64,000 nt of DNA. Source: an uncultured Lachnospiraceae bacterium (lineage in GTDB: Bacteria > Bacillota > Clostridia > Lachnospirales > Lachnospiraceae). Positions 42,463 to 49,629 of the stretch are shown here, in pieces. The notes below the pieces were generated by a model. That model did no database searches. It had not been told where the DNA came from and saw only the letters and a program-made list of their open reading frames with translations. Each line of letters starts with the position of its first letter. Position 1 is the first letter of the stretch. The stretch is from assembly GCA_910585965.1 (NCBI GenBank), contig CAJUHH010000017.1, positions 1-64,000 on the forward strand. Direction: 5' to 3'. Made by a program: the position numbers and the translations under genes.

Positions 42463-42906
42463 TTAATTCAGATTCATGGCTTTTCTAATGGGGTCTATGT
42501 TTGCCGCCCGAAATGGCTTCAACGGTCCCGTGAACGGTTTCGCCCGTCCTGCTTCAAGCTGTGCCTGTTTTTCATCATCTTTTTTTGATTTCAGGCGTTC
42601 CTCCATCAAGCCATCTATGATGCCTAAAGCCTTGTCAAAGGCTCCTTCACTGTTACAATTCAGCGCATCCAAAAGCGTTTCCGGGTATCCCCTGTCAATC
42701 AGCTTTTGGCGGCTGTTCAAACGAAACTCACGCTGTGCAAGCTCCTGTTCCCTCTCACCCAGTTCTTTTGATGCCTTTTCCCGGTCTTTTGCAAGCCGCT
42801 CCTGCACGATACGGTTTACATCGTCCTGCGTGAAAGTCTTTTCCCCTGCCCCTTGTACGGGCATCTGGTCTGTGTTCTGATTCTGGTTCATACTCTCTGT
42901 ATTCAT
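42463..42906 (-). CDS. Capsid scaffolding protein (DUF4355 type)
   Basis: 147 residues from ATG 42906 (CTAGGAGGAAAATT upstream). Acidic N-terminus, then a helical middle (TFTQDDVNRIVQERLAKDRE, KELGEREQELAQREFRL) and LIDRGYPETLLDALNCN, typical of GP20/DUF4355 scaffolds that template procapsid assembly and leave before DNA entry. First gene of the short capsid operon. Confidence 0.8.
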   Translation of the reverse strand: MNTESMNQNQNTDQMPVQGAGEKTFTQDDVNRIVQERLAKDREKASKELGEREQELAQREFRLNSRQKLIDRGYPETLLDALNCNSEGAFDKALGIIDGLMEERLKSKKDDEKQAQLEAGRAKPFTGPLKPFRAANIDPIRKAMNLN

Positions 42907-42950
42907 AATTTTCCTCCTAGTTTTACGCCATAGTAGGCTATTTTGTGGCA

Positions 42951-43004
42951 AATAGAAAAGGCGTGAAAAATTCCACTCGCTTTGAGTAAAACTTCCCACG
43001 CCTT
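42951..43004 (-). terminator. Attenuator-like terminator before the capsid operon
   Basis: Minus-strand AAGGCGTG (complement of 42997-43004) pairs with CACGCCTT (complement of 42958-42965), followed by TTCTATTT. It lies between the promoter at 43071-43099 and the scaffold RBS, so full expression of capsid genes would require read-through or antitermination. Confidence 0.65.
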
Positions 43005-43070
43005 ATATGGCTTCCGTCCGTTTCTTCCTAATCGTCCGGGGTACTCCAATATTCTGTTTGCTCTACTGTT

Positions 43071-43099
43071 ATTATAACAAGAAACAGGCAGATTTTCAA
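43071..43099 (-). promoter_or_regulatory. Promoter of the capsid operon
   Basis: Minus-strand TTGAAA (complement of 43094-43099), 17-bp spacer, TATAAT (complement of 43071-43076). Start near 43064 gives a 158-nt leader containing the attenuator hairpin. Confidence 0.72.
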
Positions 43100-43143
43100 T
43101 ATTTTTCTACACATTCTCCAATTCCTATATAGATATGTTTTGC

Positions 43144-43332
43144 CTAAATCAACGGCGAATTTGCACCTTTTTGTGCTTTTCCATCGGAAATATCCACTTC
43201 AAGATAGGCTTTCTTATACCGCCCATTTTCGCCCTTATCTGCCCTGCACGACTTAATTACCGGCTTTAACAGTTCCGTCACTGTATGAAGCTCCTGCGGC
43301 TTCTCATAGCTTACTCTTACCTTTACTGCCAT
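43144..43332 (-). CDS. Small protein of unknown function
   Basis: 62 residues from ATG 43332 (GAGGTGG upstream): MAVKVRVSYEKPQELHTVTE, basic middle, ending KAQKGANSPLI. Predicted beta-alpha-beta character with no membrane segment. It resembles small proteins seen in Firmicutes phage-like elements, but I assign no function. Last gene before the capsid promoter. Confidence 0.6.
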   Translation of the reverse strand: MAVKVRVSYEKPQELHTVTELLKPVIKSCRADKGENGRYKKAYLEVDISDGKAQKGANSPLI

Positions 43333-43451
43333 TATATCAGATACCACCTCACTTTGCCAGCGCCATACCGTTATTTCCACGTTTTGATCTGAATACCCAT
43401 TATGCCGCCGGGTTCGGGTGTTGGCGCGCCGTTCCTCGGCTCATAAAAGGA

Positions 43452-43586
43452 TTATCCCCAAAGAAGCCACTGGATGATATTCAGTGTAATGCTGATTACC
43501 GCAGCCAGCCGCCAGCGGTTACGCTGTTTCACTGCTTCATTGATTATCTCCGTTGCAAAAGTCTCTTTCTCGCTTTTCCTTGTCAT
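43452..43586 (-). CDS. 44-residue single-span membrane protein
   Basis: ATG 43586 follows GGAGGAAACAAAG and the frame reads MTRKSEKETFATEIINEAVK, then a hydrophobic segment RLAAVISITLNIIQWLLWG and a stop. The first 50 bp overlap the end of the preceding 58-codon gene in another frame. One membrane helix with a charged N-terminus could fit a holin-like or small phage membrane protein. Confidence 0.55.
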   Translation of the reverse strand: MTRKSEKETFATEIINEAVKQRNRWRLAAVISITLNIIQWLLWG

Positions 43587-43713
43587 TCTTTGTTTCCTCC
43601 TTATCTTCTGCAAATACCTTTATGAATGTGTAAATTTTTAAAAGCCAATCCACGTTGTGGATTGTGGATACCATCTCGGAAATGCTGTCTTTGTAAAATT
43701 GCTCGTCACTCAT
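43537..43713 (-). CDS. 58-residue protein of unknown function
   Basis: ATG 43713 overlaps the stop of the upstream gene (ATGA). Sequence MSDEQFYKDSISEMVSTIHN, then VDWLLKIYTFIKVFAEDKEE and a charged tail. Hydrophobic-amphipathic middle, acidic start. No recognised domain. The 4-bp overlap on one side and the downstream gene overlapping it on the other make it a real member of the operon. Confidence 0.55.
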   Translation of the reverse strand: MSDEQFYKDSISEMVSTIHNVDWLLKIYTFIKVFAEDKEETKNDKEKRERDFCNGDNQ

Positions 43714-43895
43714 TCCATACCCTCACTTTCTTTAACATAATCTCTCATAGAAATATAAATGGCTTTGAGAAATCTTGTATTGTCGATTTTGTCAAGAAGA
43801 GCAATAATCAGTTCCTTGTAATTCATGCCACACTTCCTACTCTTCTCCCGGTATGCCGCCATATTGTCCTTTGCTTCCAGTTCCTCATTGCTCAT
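43710..43895 (-). CDS. 61-residue protein of unknown function
   Basis: Starts at ATG 43895 within ATGA of the upstream stop; GGGAGGGG precedes it. MSNEELEAKDNMAAYREKSR, then KELIIALLDKIDNTRFLKAI ending VKESEGME. The helical central part is like small phage early-region proteins. Translational coupling on both sides. No function assigned. Confidence 0.6.
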   Translation of the reverse strand: MSNEELEAKDNMAAYREKSRKCGMNYKELIIALLDKIDNTRFLKAIYISMRDYVKESEGME

Positions 43896-44407
43896 GACAA
43901 CTGCCCCTCCCATTCCAGTTTTCCACTCCCTAACAGATAGCCCATGAAATAAATGTATGCCTGATCTGTGCTCCATTCCTTGTACTTGAAATGTCCTTTA
44001 TCTGCTAAATGCGACATAGCTTTCAGCAGTTCGCTGCAATACGGAACAGACGGTCTGTCCATGGCTTTTTCTATAATTGGAAGATATTCCTCTGCCACCC
44101 TCTCCGCTATCTTTTCCCGCTCTTTTTTCAATAAGAAATCGTGTGCGTTTCTGATTTCAAAGTACACCGCCGAACCGTATTTATTGTAAATGCTGTCCAT
44201 AGTCCTGTTATTCAGGCATCTTTTTTCACTCTCTATCAGCGCAACAAACCTTTTTATTTCACTTTCTTTCAGTTTATTGTAATAAAGCGTGTCTTTGTTG
44301 CTCCATATTGCAAGCCGGTACTCTGCTACTGGAATCTTCTCACAATACAGAACGTGCATCTGCATAGCGTCCGGCAGTTCGTCAAATGTGCATTTTTTAA
44401 TAATCAT
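43892..44407 (-). CDS. Phage-element protein of unknown function
   Basis: About 171 residues. ATG 44407 is preferred to 44413 because GAGAGG is 8 bases upstream. Sequence features: IIKKCTFDELPDAMQMHVLY, a helical middle rich in Lys/Glu (LLKKEREKIAERVAEEYLPI), and a C-terminal STDQAYIYFMGYLLGSGKLE. Soluble, mildly basic, no domain recognised. Its stop overlaps the next gene by 4 bp. A weak inverted repeat lies between it and the DnaC-like gene (about 44485-44520). Confidence 0.6.
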   Translation of the reverse strand: MIIKKCTFDELPDAMQMHVLYCEKIPVAEYRLAIWSNKDTLYYNKLKESEIKRFVALIESEKRCLNNRTMDSIYNKYGSAVYFEIRNAHDFLLKKEREKIAERVAEEYLPIIEKAMDRPSVPYCSELLKAMSHLADKGHFKYKEWSTDQAYIYFMGYLLGSGKLEWEGQLS

Positions 44408-44521
44408 TGTCATTTCCTCTCTTTACTCCGGGCAGAGGTAATGTTATACTACCCACATACCCTAATTTGATGTGATCGGGTTGCCTGCCCTGTAGGTATT
44501 GGCCGTACCTATGGGGCGTTT

Positions 44522-45292
44522 CTATTCCTGCATTATATTTTTTATAAATTCCCTTGTATGCCTGTCCGCTATCTGCCGCCTTACATTGACTTCCGGCATT
44601 ATGACGGGGACGGATACGGAATATATCCTGTCCGATATCCGGGAATCCGTTTTTAAATCCTCCATCCGCACATTGCTTGTGAAAATCGTCGGGTAATGGT
44701 TTGTGTACCGCCTGTCAATCAACCGGAATAATGCCGTCGTTATCCAATCCTTATTCTCCACCTGTGCGCCAACATCATCCAAAATCAATAAGCCGGCTTC
44801 AAGTATTGCTTTCACATTTCCCCTGCTTGCATCGTCCTTCGCCTTTACAAGCTCTATGTAATCTGTCACACTGATAAACTTCACGGATATGTCATGTGCT
44901 TTAAGAATCTCATTAGCGACCGCACAGGCGATCATGGTCTTTCCGCTTCCTTTCGTGTCAGAGTAAAAATATAATCCCCGGCCTTCACGCTGGAACATTG
45001 CAAAATTTATTACAAAGGCATTTACAATATTCTTCTGCGGCGTTATGTCTTCAGAACCATATTTCCCCCAGTCAATACTTTTCCCTGTGCAATACACATA
45101 TTCAAGCGGCATTCCGCTCCGGCTCCTGCGTTCATCAAAACGGGAATCCAGTATTGTCCCATCATCGAGAAAAATAGCCTGTGTGCTGTAACCGACATCC
45201 TCATACCTGTGATAGACCAAAAGGCCGCTTAATGTTTCCGTTTTGATTTCCTCCACCTTAGTTACCGTCGCCAGCCCCCAAGAACTGCTCAT
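44522..45292 (-). CDS. DnaC-like helicase loader
   Basis: About 256 residues from a tentative ATG 45292. AAA+ ATPase with Walker A FYSDTKGSGKTMIACAVANE near residue 115 and Walker B LLILDDVGAQVENKDW, then IFTSNVRMEDL (sensor 1) and DSRISDRIYS (Arg finger region), as in phage DnaC/IstB-type loaders. It would load the host replicative helicase at the element's origin. The start overlaps the end of the upstream initiator gene by 35 bp. Confidence 0.82.
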   Translation of the reverse strand: MSSSWGLATVTKVEEIKTETLSGLLVYHRYEDVGYSTQAIFLDDGTILDSRFDERRSRSGMPLEYVYCTGKSIDWGKYGSEDITPQKNIVNAFVINFAMFQREGRGLYFYSDTKGSGKTMIACAVANEILKAHDISVKFISVTDYIELVKAKDDASRGNVKAILEAGLLILDDVGAQVENKDWITTALFRLIDRRYTNHYPTIFTSNVRMEDLKTDSRISDRIYSVSVPVIMPEVNVRRQIADRHTREFIKNIMQE

Positions 45293-45992
45293 AGAAGTCT
45301 GTTGCCGATCCCCGACTTTTATTGTCTGCTCCAACCTCTCCACCGCCTTTCCTGTCCATATAATTGCCGTCAAGCACCTTTGCCATGTTAGAATCCTTAA
45401 TAAGCCAGTCAAAATTGGCAGACCAGTTTCGGGCATTTTGCCCCTTTAAGAAACTGCTTTCTTCTGCCAGCTCAAAGAGCCGTTTGAAATCCTCAATGGT
45501 ATATTGGTTCAGCCTTGCCCTGATTGCCTTTTTTCTGGAATCGGATAATTTAGTCAGACGGGGGAATGAGATGCAAATCTCATTATACATATCAGCTATC
45601 TGCTGATAATTAATATTACTATCCTTATCCTTATCCATATCCATATCCTTATCCTTATCGGCTTTTTTCGGTTTTAAATCTAACCGTTCGGTTTTTTCGG
45701 TTTCCTCAATATCCATTTGGTTTTTCTTCGGTCTTCCACCTTTGCGTCCATTTTCCCGATTAGCTTCACAACGCTTTACATATCTTTCCTTATCCCTATC
45801 TATTGCCATGCTTAAAATATCAAAAGCCATAGTGAGCGCAGGATTTTTTTCAAAGTCAGGCTTAATTTCTTCTCGCCCATAAGGAAATAATGATTTAAAT
45901 AGTTTCCCTGCTTCTTTATCCGGAAGCCGCAATACAACAACTTCATTGTCATAATAAACAAGGAAACTCGGTTTTTTTATTTCTTCTTCCAA
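45258..45992 (-). CDS. Phage-type replication initiator (DUF6291/DnaD-like)
   Basis: About 244 residues from TTG 45992, chosen because AAGGAGG lies 7 bases upstream. The N-terminal SFLVYYDNEVVVLRLPDKEA and ENGRKGGRPKK pattern is that of DUF6291 initiator-like proteins. An Asp/Lys repeat (DKDKDMDMDKDKD) links to a C-terminal DnaD-like helical part (LDSRKKAI-type region and NARNWSANFDWLIKDSNM). It likely recognises the origin and hands over to the DnaC-like protein next door. Confidence 0.7.
   Translation of the reverse strand: MEEEIKKPSFLVYYDNEVVVLRLPDKEAGKLFKSLFPYGREEIKPDFEKNPALTMAFDILSMAIDRDKERYVKRCEANRENGRKGGRPKKNQMDIEETEKTERLDLKPKKADKDKDMDMDKDKDSNINYQQIADMYNEICISFPRLTKLSDSRKKAIRARLNQYTIEDFKRLFELAEESSFLKGQNARNWSANFDWLIKDSNMAKVLDGNYMDRKGGGEVGADNKSRGSATDFYEQFLGAGDGN
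45614..45664 (-). repeat. Hexanucleotide simple repeat in the initiator gene
   Basis: Plus-strand runs of TATCCT and TATCCA units (about eight copies) encode the Asp-Lys/Asp-Met linker. The run is prone to slippage, always by two residues, so the frame is kept. Confidence 0.7.
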
Positions 45993-46008
45993 AATTTGTC
46001 CTCCTTCC

Positions 46009-46191
46009 CTATTCGGCGTGCATTCCATAGCACCGCTCCCGGAAGTAAGCAGTCGGAACCTTGCCAGGAATTACTATGTAATGCTTTTCGGCCAGTTCTC
46101 TGTTAAGTTGCCTGATTATGCCGTAAGCCTTACTTTCAGACACTTCCAGCACTGCCATAACATCTTTGACGTTCATAATCTGTTTTGCCAT
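46009..46191 (-). CDS. Excisionase-like small DNA-binding protein
   Basis: 60 residues: MAKQIMNVKDVMAVLEVSES, then KAYGIIRQLNRELAEK and IVIPGKVPTAYFRERCYG. This is the winged-HTH MerR-like fold used by many small excisionases and replication-region regulators of Firmicutes elements. It may direct excision by the integrase or regulate the replication genes. It overlaps the longest initiator frame by 20 bp. Confidence 0.65.
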   Translation of the reverse strand: MAKQIMNVKDVMAVLEVSESKAYGIIRQLNRELAEKHYIVIPGKVPTAYFRERCYGMHAE

Positions 46192-46209
46192 CTGCCGCCG
46201 CTCCTTTCT

Positions 46210-46443
46210 TTACCCGGAGATTTTCTTTACATATTCCTCCGATACCATAAACGGTGTTTCTCCGTCCCTATGAACCGAATCATAAAAAATATCAATGCCG
46301 ATGGTTACATTGTCAATTGTCCGCTCCAATTCCAGCATCATGCCGCTGCCCTCTGCATTGATTCCAGTAAATACCTTTGCTACTGTGAAACCCTCCATCA
46401 TGCTTTCGTTTACCTCTGCATAATCTCTGAATACTTTTGCCAT
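46210..46443 (-). CDS. Small protein of unknown function
   Basis: 77 residues, MAKVFRDYAEVNESMMEGFT, then KVFTGINAEGSGMMLELERT and a C-terminal TPFMVSEEYVKKISG. Acidic, soluble. It sits between the Cro-like and excisionase-like genes in the early operon. Not recognised. Confidence 0.6.
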   Translation of the reverse strand: MAKVFRDYAEVNESMMEGFTVAKVFTGINAEGSGMMLELERTIDNVTIGIDIFYDSVHRDGETPFMVSEEYVKKISG

Positions 46444-46461
46444 TGTCTGTTTTCTCCTCTC

Positions 46462-46656
46462 TTAATCTTCAATGATTTCAGTTACATCACACTCAAGAGC
46501 ATCCGCCAGCCTCCCAGCTGATACAACAGATACTTCCCTCTGATTGAGAATGACGTTCATCCTCGCCCGGCTTACCCCGTAGGCTTTTGCCAAATCTGCC
46601 ACACTCTTTTTCTTTCTTGCCCGGCAGATATCCACTTTATCTCTGCTGATCTTCAT
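46462..46656 (-). CDS. Cro-like XRE regulator
   Basis: 64 residues from ATG 46656 (AAAGGAGGAAGCCA upstream). Compact HTH: MKISRDKVDICRARKKKSVA, LAKAYGVSRARMNVILNQRE and a short helix. First gene of the leftward early operon and divergent from the CI-like gene, as Cro is in lambdoid phages. It would share the ACACCAT operators. Confidence 0.78.
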   Translation of the reverse strand: MKISRDKVDICRARKKKSVADLAKAYGVSRARMNVILNQREVSVVSAGRLADALECDVTEIIED

Positions 46657-46680
46657 TGGCTTCCTCCTTTCAACACCTAA

Positions 46681-46790
46681 ATGGTGTTTTTTATATTGCA
46701 ATTTTAACACCATTATGCTATAATGTCAATATGTTATTGAAAACAATACACCATTTTGCTATTATATTTGCAAAGGAGGTGTATATCTTG
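46681..46790. promoter_or_regulatory. Divergent lysogeny-switch promoters with three operators
   Basis: Leftward promoter: TTGACA (complement of 46724-46729), 17 bp, TAAAAT (complement of 46701-46706). Rightward promoter: TTGAAA (46737-46742), 17 bp, TATTAT (46760-46765). ACACCAT lies in each spacer (46707-46713 and 46748-46754), and a reversed copy (46681-46687) lies upstream of the Cro-like gene. A repressor bound there would block both promoters. Confidence 0.7.
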
Positions 46791-47711
46791 AATTTTTCTA
46801 AAAAAATGAAAGAATTACGAATAGCAAATGGATTGACCCAAAAACAACTTGCTGATTCCCTGAATGTTTCACAAAATGCAGTATATAACTGGGAAAATGA
46901 AAAACGTGAGCCAAGTCTTGATATGATAAAGAAAATAGCAAAAGTTTTTGACTTTCCTTTATATCTATTGCTAGATGATAATTTTGAGTTAGAAAATGCT
47001 GAACTTGAAATGAAGCGTGCTCGACCAGTTAATTCTTATGAAATGGCAGAACCGCCCAAACCCTTCACTGGACCGATGTCGCAATACAATAAAGATAACA
47101 GTGTTTATACCGACCCAAACTTGCAAATGCTATATGAAACGGCCATGCAAAAAGCTATACACCATGAAGAATTAACAGAAGAAGAGGAACGAGTTATTAT
47201 TGGTATACCCGGACAGCTACGTCAAAAAAGCGATTCGTATGAAGATTCATATTCATTCGCCAGTTCAGAAGAAGAGCTTAATAAATTACAAAAAGAACAT
47301 TCAATAGAACCTAACAAAAAGCAGAACTATAAAATTCATAAATATGATGCTACTGTTGAAATCACACCTGAAGCTATGGAAAGATTAAAAGAAGATGCAG
47401 AAGCGAGGGAAATACTCAAGAAATATGAATCTGGCGAAAGAATTTTAGAACCAGAATATAAAAAGGTTATTGAATATCACAATCGAATGATGGAGCGTTC
47501 CAAACTATTGCAAGATTGGCTTGAATGGTATGAAAGCACTTATGAGCCTTTGAACAATGAAGGGCGAAAAAAAGTAGCTGAATATGCCGAAACTCTTGCG
47601 GAAACAGATAAATACACTAAGCCAAAAGAATTGTTTCAAAATAAAATGACGAAAGTGGAAATAGAAAAAGCCATAGAAGCATACCTGAATGACGAACCAC
47701 CACAAAAATAA
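46788..47711 (+). CDS. CI-like XRE repressor
   Basis: About 307 residues from TTG 46788, preceded by AAAGGAGGTGTATATC. N-terminal XRE HTH (KKMKELRIANGLTQKQLADS, then VSQNAVYNWENEKREPSLDM). The rest is acidic, helical and without the Ser/Lys catalytic pair of LexA-type peptidases, so inactivation is unlikely to be by RecA-stimulated self-cleavage; an anti-repressor route, as in satellites, is possible. Promoter and operators lie immediately upstream. Probably maintains the integrated state. Confidence 0.78.
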   Translation: MNFSKKMKELRIANGLTQKQLADSLNVSQNAVYNWENEKREPSLDMIKKIAKVFDFPLYLLLDDNFELENAELEMKRARPVNSYEMAEPPKPFTGPMSQYNKDNSVYTDPNLQMLYETAMQKAIHHEELTEEEERVIIGIPGQLRQKSDSYEDSYSFASSEEELNKLQKEHSIEPNKKQNYKIHKYDATVEITPEAMERLKEDAEAREILKKYESGERILEPEYKKVIEYHNRMMERSKLLQDWLEWYESTYEPLNNEGRKKVAEYAETLAETDKYTKPKELFQNKMTKVEIEKAIEAYLNDEPPQK

Positions 47712-47736
47712 TTACTTATGGAAAGGATAACTTACA

Positions 47737-48021
47737 ATGGCAAGACTAAAACCAAGTATCTATGAAGAACGCAGACGAATTACAAGAGCCTGTATCACCG
47801 CAAACCAAGAACGATACGGCTATACTGACGAACAACTCGCAAAATTATTGTGTATTTCAATTCAAACATTTCGAAAGAGAAAAAAAGACCCGGATTATTT
47901 CACATTGGTTGAACTGCAATCACTTGGCCGCGCATTGAAATTTACACCGATTCAGGCCGCCAGTATAGTTTTAGGACGTGATATAACAGCAAAAGAAGTG
48001 AAAGATTTTATTTTGATGTAA
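47737..48021 (+). CDS. Small HTH protein of the lysogeny operon
   Basis: 94 residues, MARLKPSIYEERRRITRACI, then YGYTDEQLAKLLCISIQTFR with a clear helix-turn-helix, and a C-terminal TPIQAASIVLGRDITAKEVK. It follows the CI-like gene by 25 bp with AAAGGA upstream. Likely a co-regulator. Confidence 0.65.
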   Translation: MARLKPSIYEERRRITRACITANQERYGYTDEQLAKLLCISIQTFRKRKKDPDYFTLVELQSLGRALKFTPIQAASIVLGRDITAKEVKDFILM

Positions 48022-48156
48022 TCTTGTTTTAACATTAGCACTATTTTCAGATTTCAAATCGGGCAATTACTGCACCATGACAATATCATATGCTTACCAA
48101 TGGAGCCGAAGGGGCGATTACGTCAGCCGCCGGACGAAAGAAAGGGGGCTGGTGCT

Positions 48157-48243
48157 ATGGTTACATACAGTGACTTATTCACATTCGTAATTATGCTTTG
48201 CGCCGTTATAACTCTTGTTATCAATATCAAACGCAAAAAGTAG
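48157..48243 (+). CDS. Holin-like type I toxin, 28 residues
   Basis: ATG 48157 after AAGAAAGGGGGCTGGTGCT; sequence MVTYSDLFTFVIMLCAVITL then VINIKRKK. One membrane helix with a basic tail matches the small holin-like toxins that form type I toxin-antitoxin systems in Firmicutes elements. An antisense RNA promoter and a shared terminator lie just downstream. Confidence 0.7.
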   Translation: MVTYSDLFTFVIMLCAVITLVINIKRKK

Positions 48244-48331
48244 CGCCCTCGGTCTGGTAAACTAAGGCGCTACTTTTGTAACATCATATTTGCCAGCGGC
48301 TAGGTGTACTCTAGCTTTCGGCTCTCTTGTT
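48238..48331 (-). ncRNA. Antisense RNA antitoxin candidate
   Basis: A consensus promoter on the minus strand, TTGAAA (complement of 48361-48366), 17 bp, TATAAT (complement of 48338-48343), starts near 48331 and reads toward the toxin gene. A strong hairpin with stem AGTAGCGCC/GGCGCTACT (48238-48276) with T-runs on both sides ends both transcripts. The two RNAs overlap at their 3' ends, as in TxpA/RatA-like pairs. No other gene is visible between 48244 and 48511. Confidence 0.6.
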
Positions 48332-48511
48332 AAGTATATTATATGCCATATGTACGGATTTTTCAACCATAATTTGAAAAGACCCCAGCGCGCCAACGCC
48401 GGAGCCTTTCAGATAGATACCATAAGGATTATGATATGCAATCATTCGCAAATTCAGTATATCACAGTCCTTTATAAAATGCACCCATTTTTAAGAAAGG
48501 ACTGATTTTTT

Positions 48512-49564
48512 ATGCCGGCATATTATGACGAATCAACCAAAACATGGTACTGCAAATTCTATTACACCGATTACACAGGAACAAAGAAACAGAAAAAGAA
48601 GCGTGGCTTTAAGCTGCAACGGGAAGCCAAAGAATGGGAACGTGCTTTTCTTGACAGACTGCAAGGCACACCGGATATGACTTTCCAATCCCTCTATGAC
48701 CTCTATATTGAGGATATGAGCCACAGGCTAAGGCAAAACAGCATAGACGGGAAAAAGAATGTGTTTAAGAACCGCATACTGCCTTACTTCAAGGATAGGC
48801 CTGTAAATGCCATTACTCCCACAGACATCAGGGCATGGCAGAACGAACAGATTGATATGGGATATTCGGATGCATACCTTGACCGCATCCAAAATATGAT
48901 GACCACAATCCTAAACTATGCCGTCACTTATTACAATCTGCCCTCAAATCCCTGCGACAGAGCCGGACACATGGGCAAACGTACCCGATCAATGAACTTT
49001 TGGACAATCGAGCAGTACAATAGCTTTATCCCCTACGTGACGGATATAAGCGCACGCACCGCCTTGCAGCTCCTTTTCTATTCCGGTATGCGCTTTGGAG
49101 AACTTCTCGCCCTCACACTGGCCGACTTTGACTTTAATGAAAATATCATACATATCACTAAATCTTTACAGCACAAGGCAAGCGGTGATATTGTGACACC
49201 ACCCAAAACAGGCAACGGTATACGCACCGTTACCATGCCGGAAGCAATCATGCAGGAAATAAAGGACTATACCCATAAAATATACGGTATAAAGCCATCT
49301 GACAGGATATTCACGTTTACAAAGAGCCTTATCCGTGGCAATATGAAGCGCGGAGCAGAAAAAGCCAACATACCCTTCATACGCATCCATGATATGCGGC
49401 ACTCCCATGTATCGCTATTGATTAATATGGGATTCTCCCCACATCTGATAGCGGAACGCATAGGCGATACTGTACAGATGGTAAACAGTACATACGGGCA
49501 TCTTTACCCCAGCAAGCACAATGAAGTTGCTGAAAAGCTAAATCAAATAATAGTACCAAATTAG
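48512..49564 (+). CDS. int: Tyrosine recombinase (integrase)
   Basis: 350 residues. N-terminal arm-binding domain (WYCKFYYTDYTGTKKQKKKR), core-binding SAM-like domain (MTFQSLYDLYIEDMSHRLRQ), then the catalytic domain with Arg in LLFYSGMRFGELLALTLADF, His-x-x-Arg in IRIHDMRHSHVSLLIN, the second His and the nucleophile in VNSTYGHLYPS. All active residues are intact. It lies 65 bp from the right attachment site and reads toward tuf. Phage/ICE-type integrase that directs insertion into the tuf 3' end. Confidence 0.93.
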   Translation: MPAYYDESTKTWYCKFYYTDYTGTKKQKKKRGFKLQREAKEWERAFLDRLQGTPDMTFQSLYDLYIEDMSHRLRQNSIDGKKNVFKNRILPYFKDRPVNAITPTDIRAWQNEQIDMGYSDAYLDRIQNMMTTILNYAVTYYNLPSNPCDRAGHMGKRTRSMNFWTIEQYNSFIPYVTDISARTALQLLFYSGMRFGELLALTLADFDFNENIIHITKSLQHKASGDIVTPPKTGNGIRTVTMPEAIMQEIKDYTHKIYGIKPSDRIFTFTKSLIRGNMKRGAEKANIPFIRIHDMRHSHVSLLINMGFSPHLIAERIGDTVQMVNSTYGHLYPSKHNEVAEKLNQIIVPN

Positions 49565-49569
49565 TTCCA
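49551..49569 (+). repeat. Putative integrase arm sites, right end
   Basis: TAGTACCA (49551-49558) and TAGTTCCA (49562-49569), starts 11 bp apart, overlapping the last codons of the integrase gene. The spacing equals that of the left pair at 40507-40525. Confidence 0.55.
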
Positions 49570-49583
49570 AAAGTCATAAATTA

Positions 49584-49610
49584 AGGGCGAACCCACAATG
49601 GGAACGCCCT
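49584..49610. terminator. Terminator shared by int and tuf
   Basis: AGGGCG ... CGCCCT stem with inner CCCA/TGGG pairing; GTTTTACTAT follows on the plus side and TTAATTTATG on the minus side. It was probably brought by the element and now ends the tuf transcript too. Confidence 0.7.
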
Positions 49611-49629
49611 GTTTTACTATATTTCTTAA

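Noticed and set aside
41565..42906. Encapsulin nanocompartment instead of phage capsid
   Set aside because: A DUF4355-type scaffold gene and an integrase-bounded element accompany it, and there is no cargo enzyme, so a phage-type shell is the better reading.
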